From: Basidiobolus heterosporus B8920
Taxonomy: Eukaryota; Basidiobolomycota; Basidiobolomycetes; Basidiobolales; Basidiobolaceae
Assembly: GCA_000697455.1 (NCBI GenBank)
Contig: JNET01034168.1
Location: 1 to 54,139, forward strand
Reading direction: 5' to 3'
DNA: 54,139 nucleotides
Shown: in pieces, positions 22,632 to 34,199 of the stretch
Layout of the letters: each line of letters starts with the position of its first letter
Position numbering within the stretch: position 1 is the first letter of the stretch
Notes under the pieces: generated by a model
Seen by the model: only the letters and a program-made list of their open reading frames with translations
Told to the model about the DNA's origin: nothing
Database searches by the model: none
Program-made: the position numbers and the translations under genes

Positions 22632-22985
22632 TGTAGAAATAGTGTAGTATTGCACCTAATCATTTCATAAGTTATTCCTAAGTATTTCTAAGTATTCTAC
22701 ACTTGATCAGGACTCTGAAAAACGTCCAAATGGTCTAGATATTGATCAGAAACACTTTCCCACTCACAAACACAAAATTCTCAAAATTACCAAAACTTGT
22801 CCAAATCACCCCAAATCTTCACCAGATTGTTCCCACTGTGATTATCAATCATTTACAACATCCTACTGTTGTATTACATGGTAAGCTATAAGTACAGACC
22901 ATTTACTCAATAAATGACAAATGTCTAAACTACAACTTATATTTTCACTCCAATTCACTTCCAATCACTCCAGTTTATTGTATCA
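22632..22985 (+). repeat. Solo copia LTR inside copia integrase, TSD ACAAT
   Basis: It is 354 bp, beginning TGTAGAAATAGTGTAG and ending TTATTGTATCA. The direct repeat ACAAT flanks it exactly (22627-22631 and 22986-22990). Removing the LTR and one ACAAT joins the integrase residues before and after it, as seen by comparison with the uninterrupted minus copy at 13966-14200. It contains a single CpG. Confidence 0.92.
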
Positions 22986-24746
22986 ACAATTAGGGCAGAA
23001 TAAGTAACCACTACTGTTTATATTAATAATGGGTGCCCAACAGCTTTACTGCATAATTCTACACCATTTAGAGCATGGAATGGCCAAAACAAGATCTGGA
23101 GAACCTCAGGATCTTGGGCTGCAAGGTATTTTATCTTAACCCAGCCTAAGATTGGCCAGAGTTATATTCTAGAAGTGGGAAATCCATATATCTTGGATAC
23201 AATGCTGGATCCAAGGCCTACAAACTGTGTGATACCAAAAATTACAAGCTAGTCATGAGCAGATATTTAGTTCTTGATGAAAAGTAATATTTTCAGCTTA
23301 GATCATTGAGGATGAAGTTGAGGATTCAATCAACCCAAACCAAGAGTTATCAGATGAAATTCAGTCAGGTTTGGAGCCAATTACAATCTCAGATGAAACC
23401 AATGATCATTTGCCAGTTAGGAGCTTAATTAGGTCAAGTAGCAACTCCAGAAGATGGTGGGATACATCAGCAAATGATGTAAATGCATGTGCAACCTTTT
23501 GGGATGAGCCACAGACACTAAACCAAGAAATGGAGAGTCCAGATTCAGAATTGTGGCACACTACCATAATGGATGCATGCCTAACATTGATGGACAACTG
23601 GACATGGATTCTGATGAAACCTTTAGACCCAAAACTAATTTTAACACTTTCAGAATAGTTCAGCCACACTAACCTGTCCACAGGCTTGATATACATCAGA
23701 ATGATGTAAACACAGCATTTCTAAATGGACATTTAGAAGAAATGAATCATATTGAGCAACCAGAGGGCTTTATTGATCCAGGGCAGCATGATATAGTCTG
23801 CAAACCTCATGAGCTGTTGTATGGGCTCAAGCAAGCACTCAAGGCATGGCATAATAAGATAGACACAAAATTGGAACCAATGGAGTTCCTGAAAAGTACA
23901 GCAGATTACATTATCTATATAAGATTGTTGAAAAAGGGAGTTCTGATCCTGGCTCTTGATGTAGATGATGGTATAACTGCTAGAGATGATTTCTCAGCCC
24001 TCAAACAGACACATTTGGTCTTTCCAGCCACTTTCAGATGAAAAATATGAGAAATTTAAGCTATTTTCTTCAAATATAGATCAATTCAGATTTACCAAGG
24101 CAAAAAATCATGCTGAATCAATCTAAGTATATCTCAGATATCTCAACACACTATAATATCCAGGATTGCAAGACAGTTGGAACAGTCAGCCAATATCTTC
24201 AGGAACAAAGATCAGAACACAGAACAGCACTAAAAAGGATCTTAAGATACCTGAAGCAAATTGTGGATCTTAGTCTACAAAACTCAGGAACTCCTGATTG
24301 ACTAATTTCAGCGGGCAACAGTAATTCAGACTGGGGGAGAAACATTGATGATAGAAGATCAACCAATGAATACTCATTTCTTTAAATGGGAGCGGCTATA
24401 ACATGCAATAGTAAGAAACAACCCACTGTAGTACTTTCTACTACTGAAGCTTGGTACATGGCAGCTTGTCAAGCTTCTAAAGAAGCTATTTGGTCAAGAA
24501 AACTGTTCTCAGACACTGGTTTTAGCTCAAAAACACTTACTTATATCAATAAAGATAATCAGAGTTGTATTTCCTTAGCTAGAAACCCGTTAAAACATGC
24601 CAGAACTAAGCACATTGATAATCAACATGATTTTGTTAGAGAAGCATTAGTGATATACTTACAAAGCCATTGCTAAAGCAACCACTTGAGATATTTAGCA
24701 ACCAACTTGGCTTAGCAAGCATCTTAAATTATTAGATGAGACAGAG

Positions 24747-25101
24747 TATTGAAATAGTGTAGTATTGCGCATAATAATTTCATAGGTTATTTCTATGTAT
24801 TCCTATGTATCCTACTCTTGACTCGGACTCTGAAAAATACCCAAATGGACTGGATAGTGATCAGAAATACTTTCCCATGCACTAACATAAAATCATTAAA
24901 ATTACCAAAATTTGTCCAAATCACCCCAAATCTTCAAGATATTGGTTCAAATGTGCTTACCAATTGTTTACAACATCCTACTGTCTTATTACACAGGAAG
25001 TATTCACTACCATACCATTTACTCATTACATGACAAGTGTCTAACCAACAACTTATATTTTCACTCCAATTCACTTCTAATAACTCCAGCTTATTGTATA
25101 C
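24747..25101 (+). repeat. Copia LTR between two internal regions
   Basis: It starts TATTGAAATAGTGTAGTATTG (first TG mutated to TA) and ends near CAGCTTATTGTATAC. It follows the RNase H end of the element to its left (3' LTR). Gag C-terminal sequence of another element follows directly, with no primer site or gag N-terminus. It either served as a shared LTR of a tandem pair or marks a deletion joining two elements. Confidence 0.8.
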
Positions 25102-25184
25102 TGGAGCATGAATTGGCTCTAATAACACTGAAACTAGCTTATTCAATGGCTATAAACACTGGGAAGCAAGAAACCAAGTATACA
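25102..25184 (+). pseudogene. Copia gag C-terminal fragment, left of the gypsy insertion
   Basis: The residues ELALITLKLAYSM and NTGKQETK match IDLA...AAHTRKQETW at 21430-21500. The frame is cut by the gypsy 5' LTR at 25185 and continues at 30106 with YHSCSILGYQAKDCKNKH, the remainder of the zinc knuckle. Confidence 0.7.
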
Positions 25185-25566
25185 TGTTGTAACTTCAGTA
25201 GAAAATAGTTGTTTTTACACAGTTTTGAGTGGAAAATCAGATTTTACATGTAAAAATACCCCTATAGTCCAATTTGCAGCTTATTTGGTTAATTTTGAGT
25301 GTTTCTTGCAATTATTGATTTGATCTTATTTATATCAGTTTCTATCAGTTTCCAGAATATTCTATTTGTGGCTTTTGATAAGGTACCAGCTGACTATTAT
25401 ATCAGGAATTATGTTAGTAATATGACATCATAGATCTTAAGCCATAGTTATCAAGAATTAGTATAAATACCAAGCTATTTTCCTCAATAAAGACCAGACA
25501 AGTTTTAGTGACTCAAATACTAACATATCCACTACTCTCAATAACTCTTCCTTAAGTATTATAACA
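25185..25566 (+). repeat. Gypsy 5' LTR
   Basis: It is 382 bp, beginning TGTTGTAACTTCAG and ending TATTATAACA. It contains a possible TATA-like TATAAATACC about 120 bp before its end, followed by CAATAAAGACC, which resembles a polyadenylation signal. Confidence 0.9.
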
Positions 25567-25567
25567 C

Positions 25568-25577
25568 TGGTAGCAGC
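25568..25577 (+). promoter_or_regulatory. Gypsy primer-binding site, initiator tRNA-Met 3' end
   Basis: TGGTAGCAGC begins two bases past the LTR. TGGTAGCAG is complementary to the CUGCUACCA 3' end typical of eukaryotic initiator tRNA-Met. This is the ordinary full-tRNA mode and contrasts with the copia family next to it. Confidence 0.75.
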
Positions 25578-25612
25578 AAATCATCACCCTCTGTACCTCT
25601 GCCAAGCCCAAG

Positions 25613-26985
25613 ATGCCTCACGAAGAAACTACCAACTGGAACTCTACCATGCAAAGACTTCTGCAACAGCAAAATGATATTCTACAGTATTTAGCTACTC
25701 AGCATGCCATGAATCAGCAAGATGTGAAGACAACTGACTCTGGAAGCAGCTCTCTATAGGGGCATGTTAGTATTTACCATGGAAGAAAAGATGAGAACTT
25801 AGGATCCTGGCTATTTCAGATGGAAGAAGCTTTCCTTGCCAAAGGAGTGCCTGACTCAAGAAAGGTGTATAATGTCTCCACCTACCTTGGATCTGCAGCT
25901 TTACAGTGGTACCAGAACAGAAAAAGAAGTGCAGAGATGCATCAAGCCTCTCCTATTAGCACTTGGGAAGAATTTGTCTCAGCTATTAAGGAAGTATTCC
26001 AGCCCCTGAACCGGCAGCCTATACTAAGAACAAAACTCTGAATGTTGAAGCAAACAGAATCTGTCCAGGAGTATGTCTATGAATTCAGAAATTTGATGGG
26101 CCAAATTGAACACATGCATGAGCTTGACCAAATCCAGCACTTTGTTGAAGGTTTAAAAGCCCAAACTAGAGCTAAAGTGAACTACAAAGCACCATCCACC
26201 ATTGAAGAAGCTATAAGAATTGCAATAAACTATGACAGTGCCATGTATGGAGTAGGAAGATATCCAATTGAACCAAGAAGAACCTTCAGAAGCACAGACC
26301 CAAGCACTTCACAAGTTGTGCCCATGGAACTAGGATTTATACAGAAAGTACCCTTCAAAGATGATTGCAAAAGGCTTGGACTTTGTTTCATTTGCCATAT
26401 TGCCAGATACTATAAGACCTGCCCTCAGTCATTGCCCCAGAAGATACTGGCCACCACTAAGCAGTCTTCCAAAGAGGACTCCCAAGAATATTTTACGTCC
26501 AACTCAGCTGACAACTTCATGCTTTCTCTTGGTGAAGGAGCTAATTCATTGTTCTATCTTGATGCGACATTGAATGAGCATCCACTTAGAGTAATGATAG
26601 ACTCTGGGGCCTCTAATGACTGTATCTCAAGCAGAATTCTACACCAGATTGGAGTTACAACTGAGCCAACACCTGCCAGTAGCCTTACCATTGCAGATGG
26701 GAAACAGTAAACCATTGACAAAATAACAGACTATATGAGGCTGAAGATTAATAATTATGAAGAGGAACTCTGTGCCTATGTATTCCCTGATTCAAACTTT
26801 GATCTTATATTGGGACAATCTTGGCTTATGAGAAGAGACCCTATAATCTCATGGAGAAACAAAGAAATGGCTCTGGAGAAAGATGGCAAGACTTATCACC
26901 TAAAACCGTCCAAGATGTACTTGAATGCCATGCCTGAAAGCCCAAATGAAAGCATGTCTGTTACAAAGACCCAATTGGCAAGAAC
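25613..26985 (+). pseudogene. Gypsy gag and protease
   Basis: An ATG at 25613 opens a frame (MPHEETTNWNSTMQRLL). Three in-frame stops interrupt it, near 25757, at 26039 and at 26708. The capsid-like part has SWLFQMEEAFLAKGVPDSRK and TWEEFVSAIKEVFQP (Retrotrans_gag type), then SVQEYVYEFRNLMGQ. The nucleocapsid knuckle is damaged: CFICHIARYYKTC lacks the residues present in the minus copy (CFIWHMKGHTARYC). The aspartic protease active site DSGAS (Asp codon near 26600) is intact. A frameshift near 26980 leads to the pol frame. Confidence 0.85.
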
Positions 26986-29669
26986 CTTGAAGCAAATGTT
27001 GAAATGTACCTTATGGCCACTATTATGGAAGAAGACCAAGAATCAAGTAACTCAGATATCCTTATGATAGTCAAGGAGTATAAAGATGTGTTTTCTGAAT
27101 CTCTGACTCAGCTCCCACCAGAGAGAGATGTTCACCATGCCATTGATCCTAGAGACAGCCTATCTGTAAGCAGGACACCCTATAGAATGAGTCCATTGGA
27201 GTTAGAAGAGCTCAGAAAGCAGCTTGATGAGTTATTACAACAAGGCTTTATAAGACGCAGCAAATAACCATGGGGAGCACCTGTACTCTTTGTGAAGAAG
27301 AAAGATGGTACCTTGAGATTGTGCATTGACTACAGAGCATTGAATTCTGTCGCTGTGAAGAACAAGTATTCTATACCCAGGATTGATGAGATGCTAGACC
27401 AACTGAATGGAGCCAGATTCTTTACAAAGTTAGACCTCAGATCAGGCTACAACCAGATCAGGATTAAGCCAGAAGACATTCCCAAGACAGCATTTAGAAC
27501 CAAATACGGACACTTTGAGTATTTGGTGATGAGTTTTGGACTTACTAATGCTCATGCAACCTTCCAGACACTGATGGAGACTGTTTTTAAGGAGCTACTG
27601 GACCACTGTGTTGTTTTCTACCTGGATGATATCTTAGTCTATAAAAAACCAAAGAAGACCACTTGACCCATTTAAGAACTGTGCTGGAGTTACTCAGGCA
27701 GAATTAAATGTATGCTAAACTCTCAAAGTGTGAATTTATGAAAGACCCTGTGGAGTATTTAGGCCATATTGTGACTGCAGGAGGAGTGAAGGTAAACACT
27801 AAGAAAGTCCAAGTCATAAAGGAGTGGAAACAACCTCAAAACATCAAGGAACTAAGATCATTCCTAGGACTAGCCTCTTACTACAGAAGATTTGTGAAGT
27901 TCCTTGCTACCATTGCTGCCCCTTTAACTGACCTACTGAAGAAAGAATCTGTACATCAATGGACCCCAAGCTGTGAAGTAGCATTTCAGACTCTGAAGGA
28001 AGAATTAGCCCAATTGCCTGAACTTGAGCAACCAGACTTCAGTAAGCCATTCTTCCTCACCACTGATGCCACAGACTTTGCCATTGGAGGAGTACTTAGC
28101 CAGATTCATGACTCTTTGGAGTTTCCTGTAGCCTTTGAGTCCAGAAAGTTAAACTCAGCAGAAGCAAGTTATCCAGTTCATGAGAAGGAGTTACTAGCAA
28201 TTGTACATTGTCTTAAGGTCTGGATATGCTATATTGAAGGAGTGTAGTGCACTGTATGGACTGACCATGCCTCACTCTAGTACTTCCAAACTCAGAAGGT
28301 TCCCAGTAGAAGAATGGGACATTAGTTTGAGTATATTCAGCAGTATGACCTAGAGATATGCTACACCCCAGGAAAGAACAATGTTGTTGCTGATGCCTTG
28401 TCAAGAAACCCAATGCTGCTCAATCAAATGGAGGAAACAGACTGGCCTATGCTAGTGTCAGAATATCTGAAGGAAAATAAGATAACTACTCCCTGTGATG
28501 AATGTACTAAGATTCTAGTCAAGGAAGAAGCTAAGAGCTTTGTGCTGAATGATGAAGCACTGTTTAGGATTGTTGATGGTACTCCTATCCCATTCTGCCC
28601 CTTTGTCAGTAGACTGGACCTAGTTTGCAAGTTACATCATGGCTATGGACACTTGGGAATTGAAGGAACTTATGATCTGTTGAAAACTAAAGCATAATGG
28701 CCCAATCTAAAACTTGATGTTGAGAAAATTGTGAAAACACGCCCCAACTGCCAGCTGAACATGGAGCAACCAAGGAGGCTTGCTGAACTATTTCCTTTGG
28801 AGCCTGTAGCATCTTTTGACAGATGGGGAATAGACTTTATTGGCAGGCTGCCTACATCAAAGAAAGGAAACAGATGGATCCTTGTTGCCATTGATCATGG
28901 CACTAAATGGCCTGTTGCTAGAGCTGTACCTGTTGCTACTGAAGAGATTGTTGCTAATTTCAATTACCATGAGATCCTGTTACAGTTTGGCTACCCTGTT
29001 GAAATACTGTCTGATAGAAGTGCTAGCTTCATGGCCAAAACTTTAGAGAAGTACTTAGAACTACAAAAGATTAAGCATCTGAGAACATCTGCTTATCATT
29101 CCAGAACTAATGGTGTAACTGAAAGATTTGGTTGTCTACTAGGCAAGATGCTAACTAAGTACACTAATGGCCAACTGCCTAAGTGGGATGAATACTTGGA
29201 TCAGGCCCTCTTTGCTTACAGAATCAGGAACCACATTGCCACAAAGAAATCACCATTCTACCTAGTTTATGGAAGTCAGCCTAGAATACCTGGAGATACT
29301 ACTCAGCCTAAGCTTTCTGACCCACTTGAAGATGAACTCAGTCTGAACCAGGAGAAAAGATTTACAAAGCTGAACAAGGCCATAGATGAAGCCAAGCAGA
29401 TCCTTATGCATCAAGCTGACAAGATGAAAGAGAGATATGATGAAGGAGTTAAGGCAGAAACTCTGAATGCTGGCAACTTTGTTCTATTAAGAAACAACAC
29501 CAAGAAGAAGTTTGAGCCACTTTGGGTTAGACCTTACAAGATTATTAGGGCATGTCCATTAGAAACCTATCAGCTTATGGAGAAGAATGGAACCATTAAG
29601 GAGGATTTAGTGTATAGGGATAGACTTAAGCTAGCAAAAGTGGATGATGCAAGTTCTAGAAAGCTTTGA
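26986..29669 (+). pseudogene. Gypsy pol: reverse transcriptase, RNase H, integrase
   Basis: RT (27090-27900) has [48 protein letters not shown] and the intact catalytic box YLDD. A frameshift lies in the A-rich run near 27650. RNase H (28030-28247) has LTTDATDFAIGGVLSQ and PVHEKELLAIVHCLK. Integrase follows: the HHCC finger (HHGYGHLG, then RPNC) has one Cys replaced by Arg, while the DD35E triad is intact (GIDFIG, LSDRSASFM, GVTERF) with 35 residues between the second Asp and the Glu. In-frame stops occur at about 27268, 27705, 28246, 28276, 28327 and 28695. One of these matches a Gln codon turned to TAG (ASL-stop-YFQTQ). Confidence 0.9.
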
Positions 29670-29711
29670 TACTCAAAGAAACAGATTGTTGGAGAACCAA
29701 CAATGAATTAA

Positions 29712-29722
29712 GTGTGGGGGAA
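29712..29722 (+). promoter_or_regulatory. Gypsy polypurine tract
   Basis: GTGTGGGGGAA directly precedes the 3' LTR. Its position and purine content are as expected for the plus-strand primer. Confidence 0.8.
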
Positions 29723-30105
29723 TGTTGTAATTTCAGTAAAAAATAGCTGTTCTAACACAGTTTTGAGCACAGAAAAAGATTCTACATGTAAAAATACCCC
29801 TATAGTTTGATTTTCAGCTTATTTGGTTAATTGTGAGTGTTTCTAGCAATTATTGATTTGATCTTAATTATATCACTTTCTATCAGTTTCCAGAATATTC
29901 TATTTGTGGCTTTTGATAAGATATCAGCTGACTACTATATCAGGAATTATGATTAGTAATATGACATCATAGATCTTAAGCCACAGTTATCAAGAATTAG
30001 TATAAACACCAAGCTATTTTCATCAATAAAGACCTGACAAGTTTTAGTGATTCAAATACTAGCTTATTCACTACTCTCAATAACACTTTCTTAATTATTA
30101 TAACA
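29723..30105 (+). repeat. Gypsy 3' LTR
   Basis: It begins TGTTGTAATTTCAG and ends ATTATTATAACA, 383 bp. It differs from the 5' LTR mostly by transitions scattered along its length. Confidence 0.9.
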
Positions 30106-32464
30106 TACCACAGCTGCAGCATACTAGGCTATCAGGCAAAAGATTGCAAGAACAAACATTGAGTCAATGCTAAAAAGATGGAACAAGCTATTCAGGTCAA
30201 TACAGAAGAATGTTGACTTGTGTCAGCACTCTGAGCAATTGTCACAGACAAGTTAGAAACCTGGTATATTGATTCCAGAGCTCTCCACAACTACAAAGTA
30301 ATAAAAGCTGCCTTCTAGACCATCCAAACTAGCAGAGTCCTTGTGATACATGATTATGCACAAGATGCAATTGCTAATGGAACTGGCCAGCTGATTTAGG
30401 ATAAGATTTTGGGTCTACTGGTGCAAGATTTACTGAAGCACTCATGGCTCTAAGAGTTGGAGTGCTAATTGTTGGCAGACCAAGTGGCTGTTGCTCTTTA
30501 TATTCAGAAAAGGTACCCAATAACTTTGCAACATAATTTTACATCATTTGAAGCATTGATTGACCAGAAAAAAGATCTCGAGCAACTTAAGACCTTTGGC
30601 AGAAATGCATTCCAGGTGATCCCAGCACAAAATTAGTCAAGATTAGAACCTAAAGTGAAAATGCATATTTGTTGTATACAGTTATGGATCTAAGGCCTAT
30701 AGACTCTATGAAAGCAAAGAGTAGCAGCTAAACAATAGTAGGTATGTTGTTTTTGATCAAAAGGAAATATTTTCACCTCAGATCATTGTGAATGAAATTG
30801 ATGCTCAGATCCATGCAAATCAAGAATTGTGAGGCAAAACTTGGCCAGGTTTGGAGCCAGCCACAGTTGTAAATATAGTTATCAGTCAATTGCTACTTAG
30901 GATATCAATCAGCAAACACAATAGCTCTCAAGTGTGGTGGAATTCATTAGCCAGCAATGATTCTCCTGAAGCCTCTGATGATAAGCTGCAGACACTAAAT
31001 TATGCAATGAAGAGTGCAGATACAGAAATATTCACACAAATATGATTAATGAATACCAATCATTATGTACAACAGCATCTAGATGTTGGCACTTTTACCA
31101 TCAGGGAATAAGCCAATAGGATGCAACCAACTACATGAGGCAAAATTCAAGCTGATGGCATTATGGAGATGTACAAAGCCATATTGGCTGCAAAAGGTTA
31201 TTACCAGACTTAAGAATTAGATTAAAATGAAGCTTTTGTCCTAGTACTATAATTGACTCCATCAAAATAATAACATTTTCAGCCATCTATAAGCTTGATA
31301 TATATCAAACAGATACAAAACATCATTCTTAAGTGGCAATTCAGATGATATTTGTTATAAGGAGATATCTGAGGGTTTTATTGATTGAAAACAGCCGGAT
31401 GTGGTCTACAAGTGTTGAGAAACATGGTATGGATTCAAGTAAACACCCTGGGAGTGATACAACAAGAAAAATACATACTTTGAACCAATTGGGATTCCAG
31501 GAAAATACTGCTGATCATGGTAGTTATGCAAAAACCTTGAAGTATGTTTTTTTGATCAGATCTTTTTATGTGGATGATCTTATATGAGCTGGAGAAATTC
31601 TTAGAGCTCTCAGATAGATGAAATCAGACTGTTCCTGCAAACCTTAGATTGGAAATATTAGAAATTCATGACATTTTCTAAGAATTGAGATTAACTTGGA
31701 CCAACCCAGGAAAAATCATGTTGATTCAGTCCAAGTACAACTCAGATATCCTTGGCTGACATGATAGGCAGGAAGCCAAGCCAGCTGGAATTTCAATGGA
31801 TGTGATGTAAAATTAAACAGATATCTCTTAATTTCTGACAAAAACCCGTTAAGTAAGGACCAAAATAGGCCTTATCAGTCTAAAGTTGGTAGTCAAATAT
31901 ATGTGACTGCTCTTCAAATACTTGAAGGAAACCTCAGATCTGGGACTAAAATACTCAAGAACTTCTGATGGACAGGATTTTATGGACAAATGTGTTTAGA
32001 TTGTTGGACAAACATGAATAATAAAGGATCTTCTACTGTATACTTGTTTCTTGAAGCAGGTGAGGTTATAACATGGAATAATCAGAAACTGCCCACCATG
32101 GAACTTTCTACCATTGATGCTAAGTTTATGGCAGCTTATCAAGCTTCCAAAGAGGCTATTTTTTAGGATATGTGTTATAGAATGCTGGTGTTATCTCAGA
32201 AACACCTACTTATATTTAGAGCAATAACATGTGTTATATTTCCTTAGCTAGATATCCTACTAATCATGTTAGAACTAAGCATATAGTTATTCAACATCAT
32301 TTTGTTAGAGAAGCAGTAGGGAGTAAGCCAATTAAGTTGGTATACTGTCTTACAATAGATATGATAGCAGATATATGTTTAAAACCAATACAATAGCAGC
32401 TATTGGGCATTCTTAGAAATATATTTTGCCCAGCAGGCATCTTGAGTAATTAATCAAGATGAAG
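30106..32464 (+). pseudogene. Copia internal region right of the gypsy insertion
   Basis: It resumes the gag zinc knuckle (ILGYQAKDCKNKH), then protease (CQH.EQL..ETWYIDSRAL, about 30220-30280). A damaged integrase C-terminal part and linker (about 30470-30860) follow. The start of RT (LQTLNYAMKSADTEIFTQ, 30980-31040) comes next. The RT body has an intact YVDD (31570-31580, SFYVDDLI). RNase H (about 32080-32150: LPTMELSTIDAKFMAAYQAS) follows, then VRTKHIVIQHHFVREAV (about 32265-32315). The 3' LTR follows at 32465. Stops are frequent. Confidence 0.75.
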
Positions 32465-32827
32465 TGTTGAAATATTGTAGTGCTACACTAGATCATTTCA
32501 TAAGTTATTTGCAAGTACTTTTAAATATTATACACTTTACAAGAACCCTGAGGAACATGTGAATGGTCTTGGAATTGATCATAAACACTTCCTACTAACA
32601 AACACCCAATAAGCTAAATTCTCAAAATTACCAAAACTTGTTCAAATCACCTAAAATGTTTGCTGGATTTTTCCCACAATGACTATCAGTTATTTACAAC
32701 ATTCTACAGTTTTGTTACATGATGAGCTATAAAAACCTGATTGCGTATGCAATAAATGATGAATGTATAAACCATAACCTGTATTTTCATACCAGTGCAC
32801 TTCCAATGACTCCTATTTATTAGAGCA
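32465..32827 (+). repeat. Copia 3' LTR (363 bp)
   Basis: It starts TGTTGAAATATTGTAGTGC and ends TTTATTAGAGCA, matching the family along its length with small indels. It closes the copia element that hosts the gypsy insertion. Confidence 0.8.
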
Positions 32828-32844
32828 TAAATACTGCTGCTAAA

Positions 32845-33238
32845 ATGATAACACCAAAGAAAGTATTCTTGAGAGTGGTAATAAGTTAGTCATTGAATCA
32901 CCAATATCTGTCTGACCTTTATGGTAGAAATTTGCACAAAGCTACAGGAAATTTGCAATGCTCTTTGATATCTATAGCCCAAGCACTATAGCATCATGCA
33001 ACCAATTGCGATTCCTTGCACTGTATGTGAAGCTACACTTTTCAAAACACACAAATAGAACTTTATCGTAACTGATAGAAATACAGGCAAAGTATTGATG
33101 CTTAGAAATACTTGAAGTTGACCAGATACACCAAACTTGGAACAAACCATTATCTTGAACAGCTGGATCAGATTATGCAAATAAAGCTGTGTCAGAGCAA
33201 CCATCCTTCCCTTCATCTATTAATCATTAAAGTTACAA
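32845..33238 (-). repeat. Highly diverged solo gypsy LTR
   Basis: The left part (AAAGAAAGTATTCTTGAGAG, ATTGAATCACCAATATCTGT, ACCTTTATGGTAGAAAT) aligns with the complement of the gypsy LTR end. The right edge ATTAAAGTTACAACATG aligns with the complement of the LTR start. The middle is poorly conserved, so the call is tentative. Confidence 0.5.
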
Positions 33239-33840
33239 CATGTCAGAACTGATGTAATGCACTTTATCTCAGCACTAGGTTGTTCTCACAATGACCAGGA
33301 AGAGCTTTTACACACACAAGATCAAAATATAGACTTGTTACAGGAAAGAGAACATTGGAGAGTAGTTGTTTAAGTTGGGAAAGAGTATAATACCTCAGCA
33401 GAAACCTTGCTAAAATACCTGAAGGGAGTGTTAGACTCTTGATAACTATTCAGATGAGTCTAACAACCTTGGATTAACACATGACTATACAAAAAAGATA
33501 GCTCAATGTGATCATATTGTATAGAAAATACATTGTGTACTAAAGCTATAGCTAGTGGGTTGTCCTTTAAACAGAATGCAGCATCAATAGGCACCTAATA
33601 GAGAAAGAATATGCAAATTTAATCTACATGGTTGAATCCTTGGCAGATTAGCTTAAATTCACTAAAACAGAAGAGTCAGAAGTGGACAAGGTTATGGAAT
33701 CTGAATAGCATGTACATATATTTTGGAATTAAGTTATGTGTTGGGAGCCAAAATCTGATGATCCTACAATCGGTTAAATTAGCAGGACACTGCTGCATGA
33801 GGATATGAGCAATTGCTAGATAATGAGAGTTGATCCAACA
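33239..33840 (+). pseudogene. Scrambled copia gag and RNase H pieces
   Basis: A gag word LLQEREHWRVVV (about 33333-33370) is followed by a piece resembling LKYLKGVLDS of the RT/RNase H border (33405-33445). Gag again follows: ANLIYMVESLAD, then SEVDKVMES and KSDDPTIG, LLHEDMSN (33610-33830). The order is not that of a single element, so rearrangement or nested loss has occurred. Confidence 0.5.
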
Positions 33841-34199
33841 TCAACAGACATTCAAGAACAAAAATCAAAGTTGCATCATTGTTAGTTGAGTATAAGTTGT
33901 TGAGCTAAAGCAATGGCAACCACCATATATACTAATATCAGATGTTTAGTAAGTTGCCTGCATGGTTAAAGACTATTAATGCTAAATCAATGCTCAAAAG
34001 CATGTAAACTTCATATAGTCATTCACATGCATCATCAGGTGTACCAAACTGAATCAAAACTCTTACATATGCTTCAATGTTCCATGTTCTTGATGAAGAT
34101 ACTTTCTCACATCAATTTCTAAAGTATGAACTTCTGAGTCAGTTAAGCAGTCCTTTCACTTATAAATATGGCATTAAAGGATTTAGTTTCCCCCTTGTA
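33841..34199. other. Unassigned 360-base stretch
   Basis: No open frame, known repeat or RNA gene was recognised. It is AT-rich, with a few gag-like words at its left edge only. Confidence 0.4.

Larger units (their letters stand above)
20435..24746 (+). pseudogene. Ty1/copia internal region, all domains, with two solo-LTR insertions
   Basis: Gag begins with FYGKNIHICKTRLQMLLKER (about 20500-20560). It is split at 20666-21038 by a gypsy LTR and resumes with INSGVWRKGSLESMKFFSKD and the block of 21145-21441 (QLERNGARVSEEDKVVSLLK). A CHYCKKPVHWARDC knuckle follows near 21500. Integrase (about 22180-22630 and from 22991) has lost two catalytic residues: the usual SDNGGEY reads SNNGGEY, and the Glu of NGVAER is Gly. 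It is split by a solo LTR at 22632-22985. RT spans 23371-24041 (DEPQTLNQEMESPDSELWHT, YGLKQALKAWHNK; the YVDD Tyr is Asp). RNase H is at 24386-24676 (STTEAWYMAACQASKEAIWS). About 4.3 kb including the insertions. Confidence 0.8.
25185..30105 (+). mobile_element. Nearly complete Ty3/gypsy LTR retrotransposon, nested in copia gag
   Basis: It comprises two LTRs (25185-25566 and 29723-30105), a primer site, gag-pro-pol in the order protease, RT, RNase H, integrase, and a polypurine tract. The flanks are TACA and TACC, compatible with a 4-bp duplication with one change. The two LTRs look about 90 percent identical by eye, so the insertion is old. The coding frame has several stops and two frameshifts. 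It is the best-preserved retroelement of the window. Confidence 0.9.
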
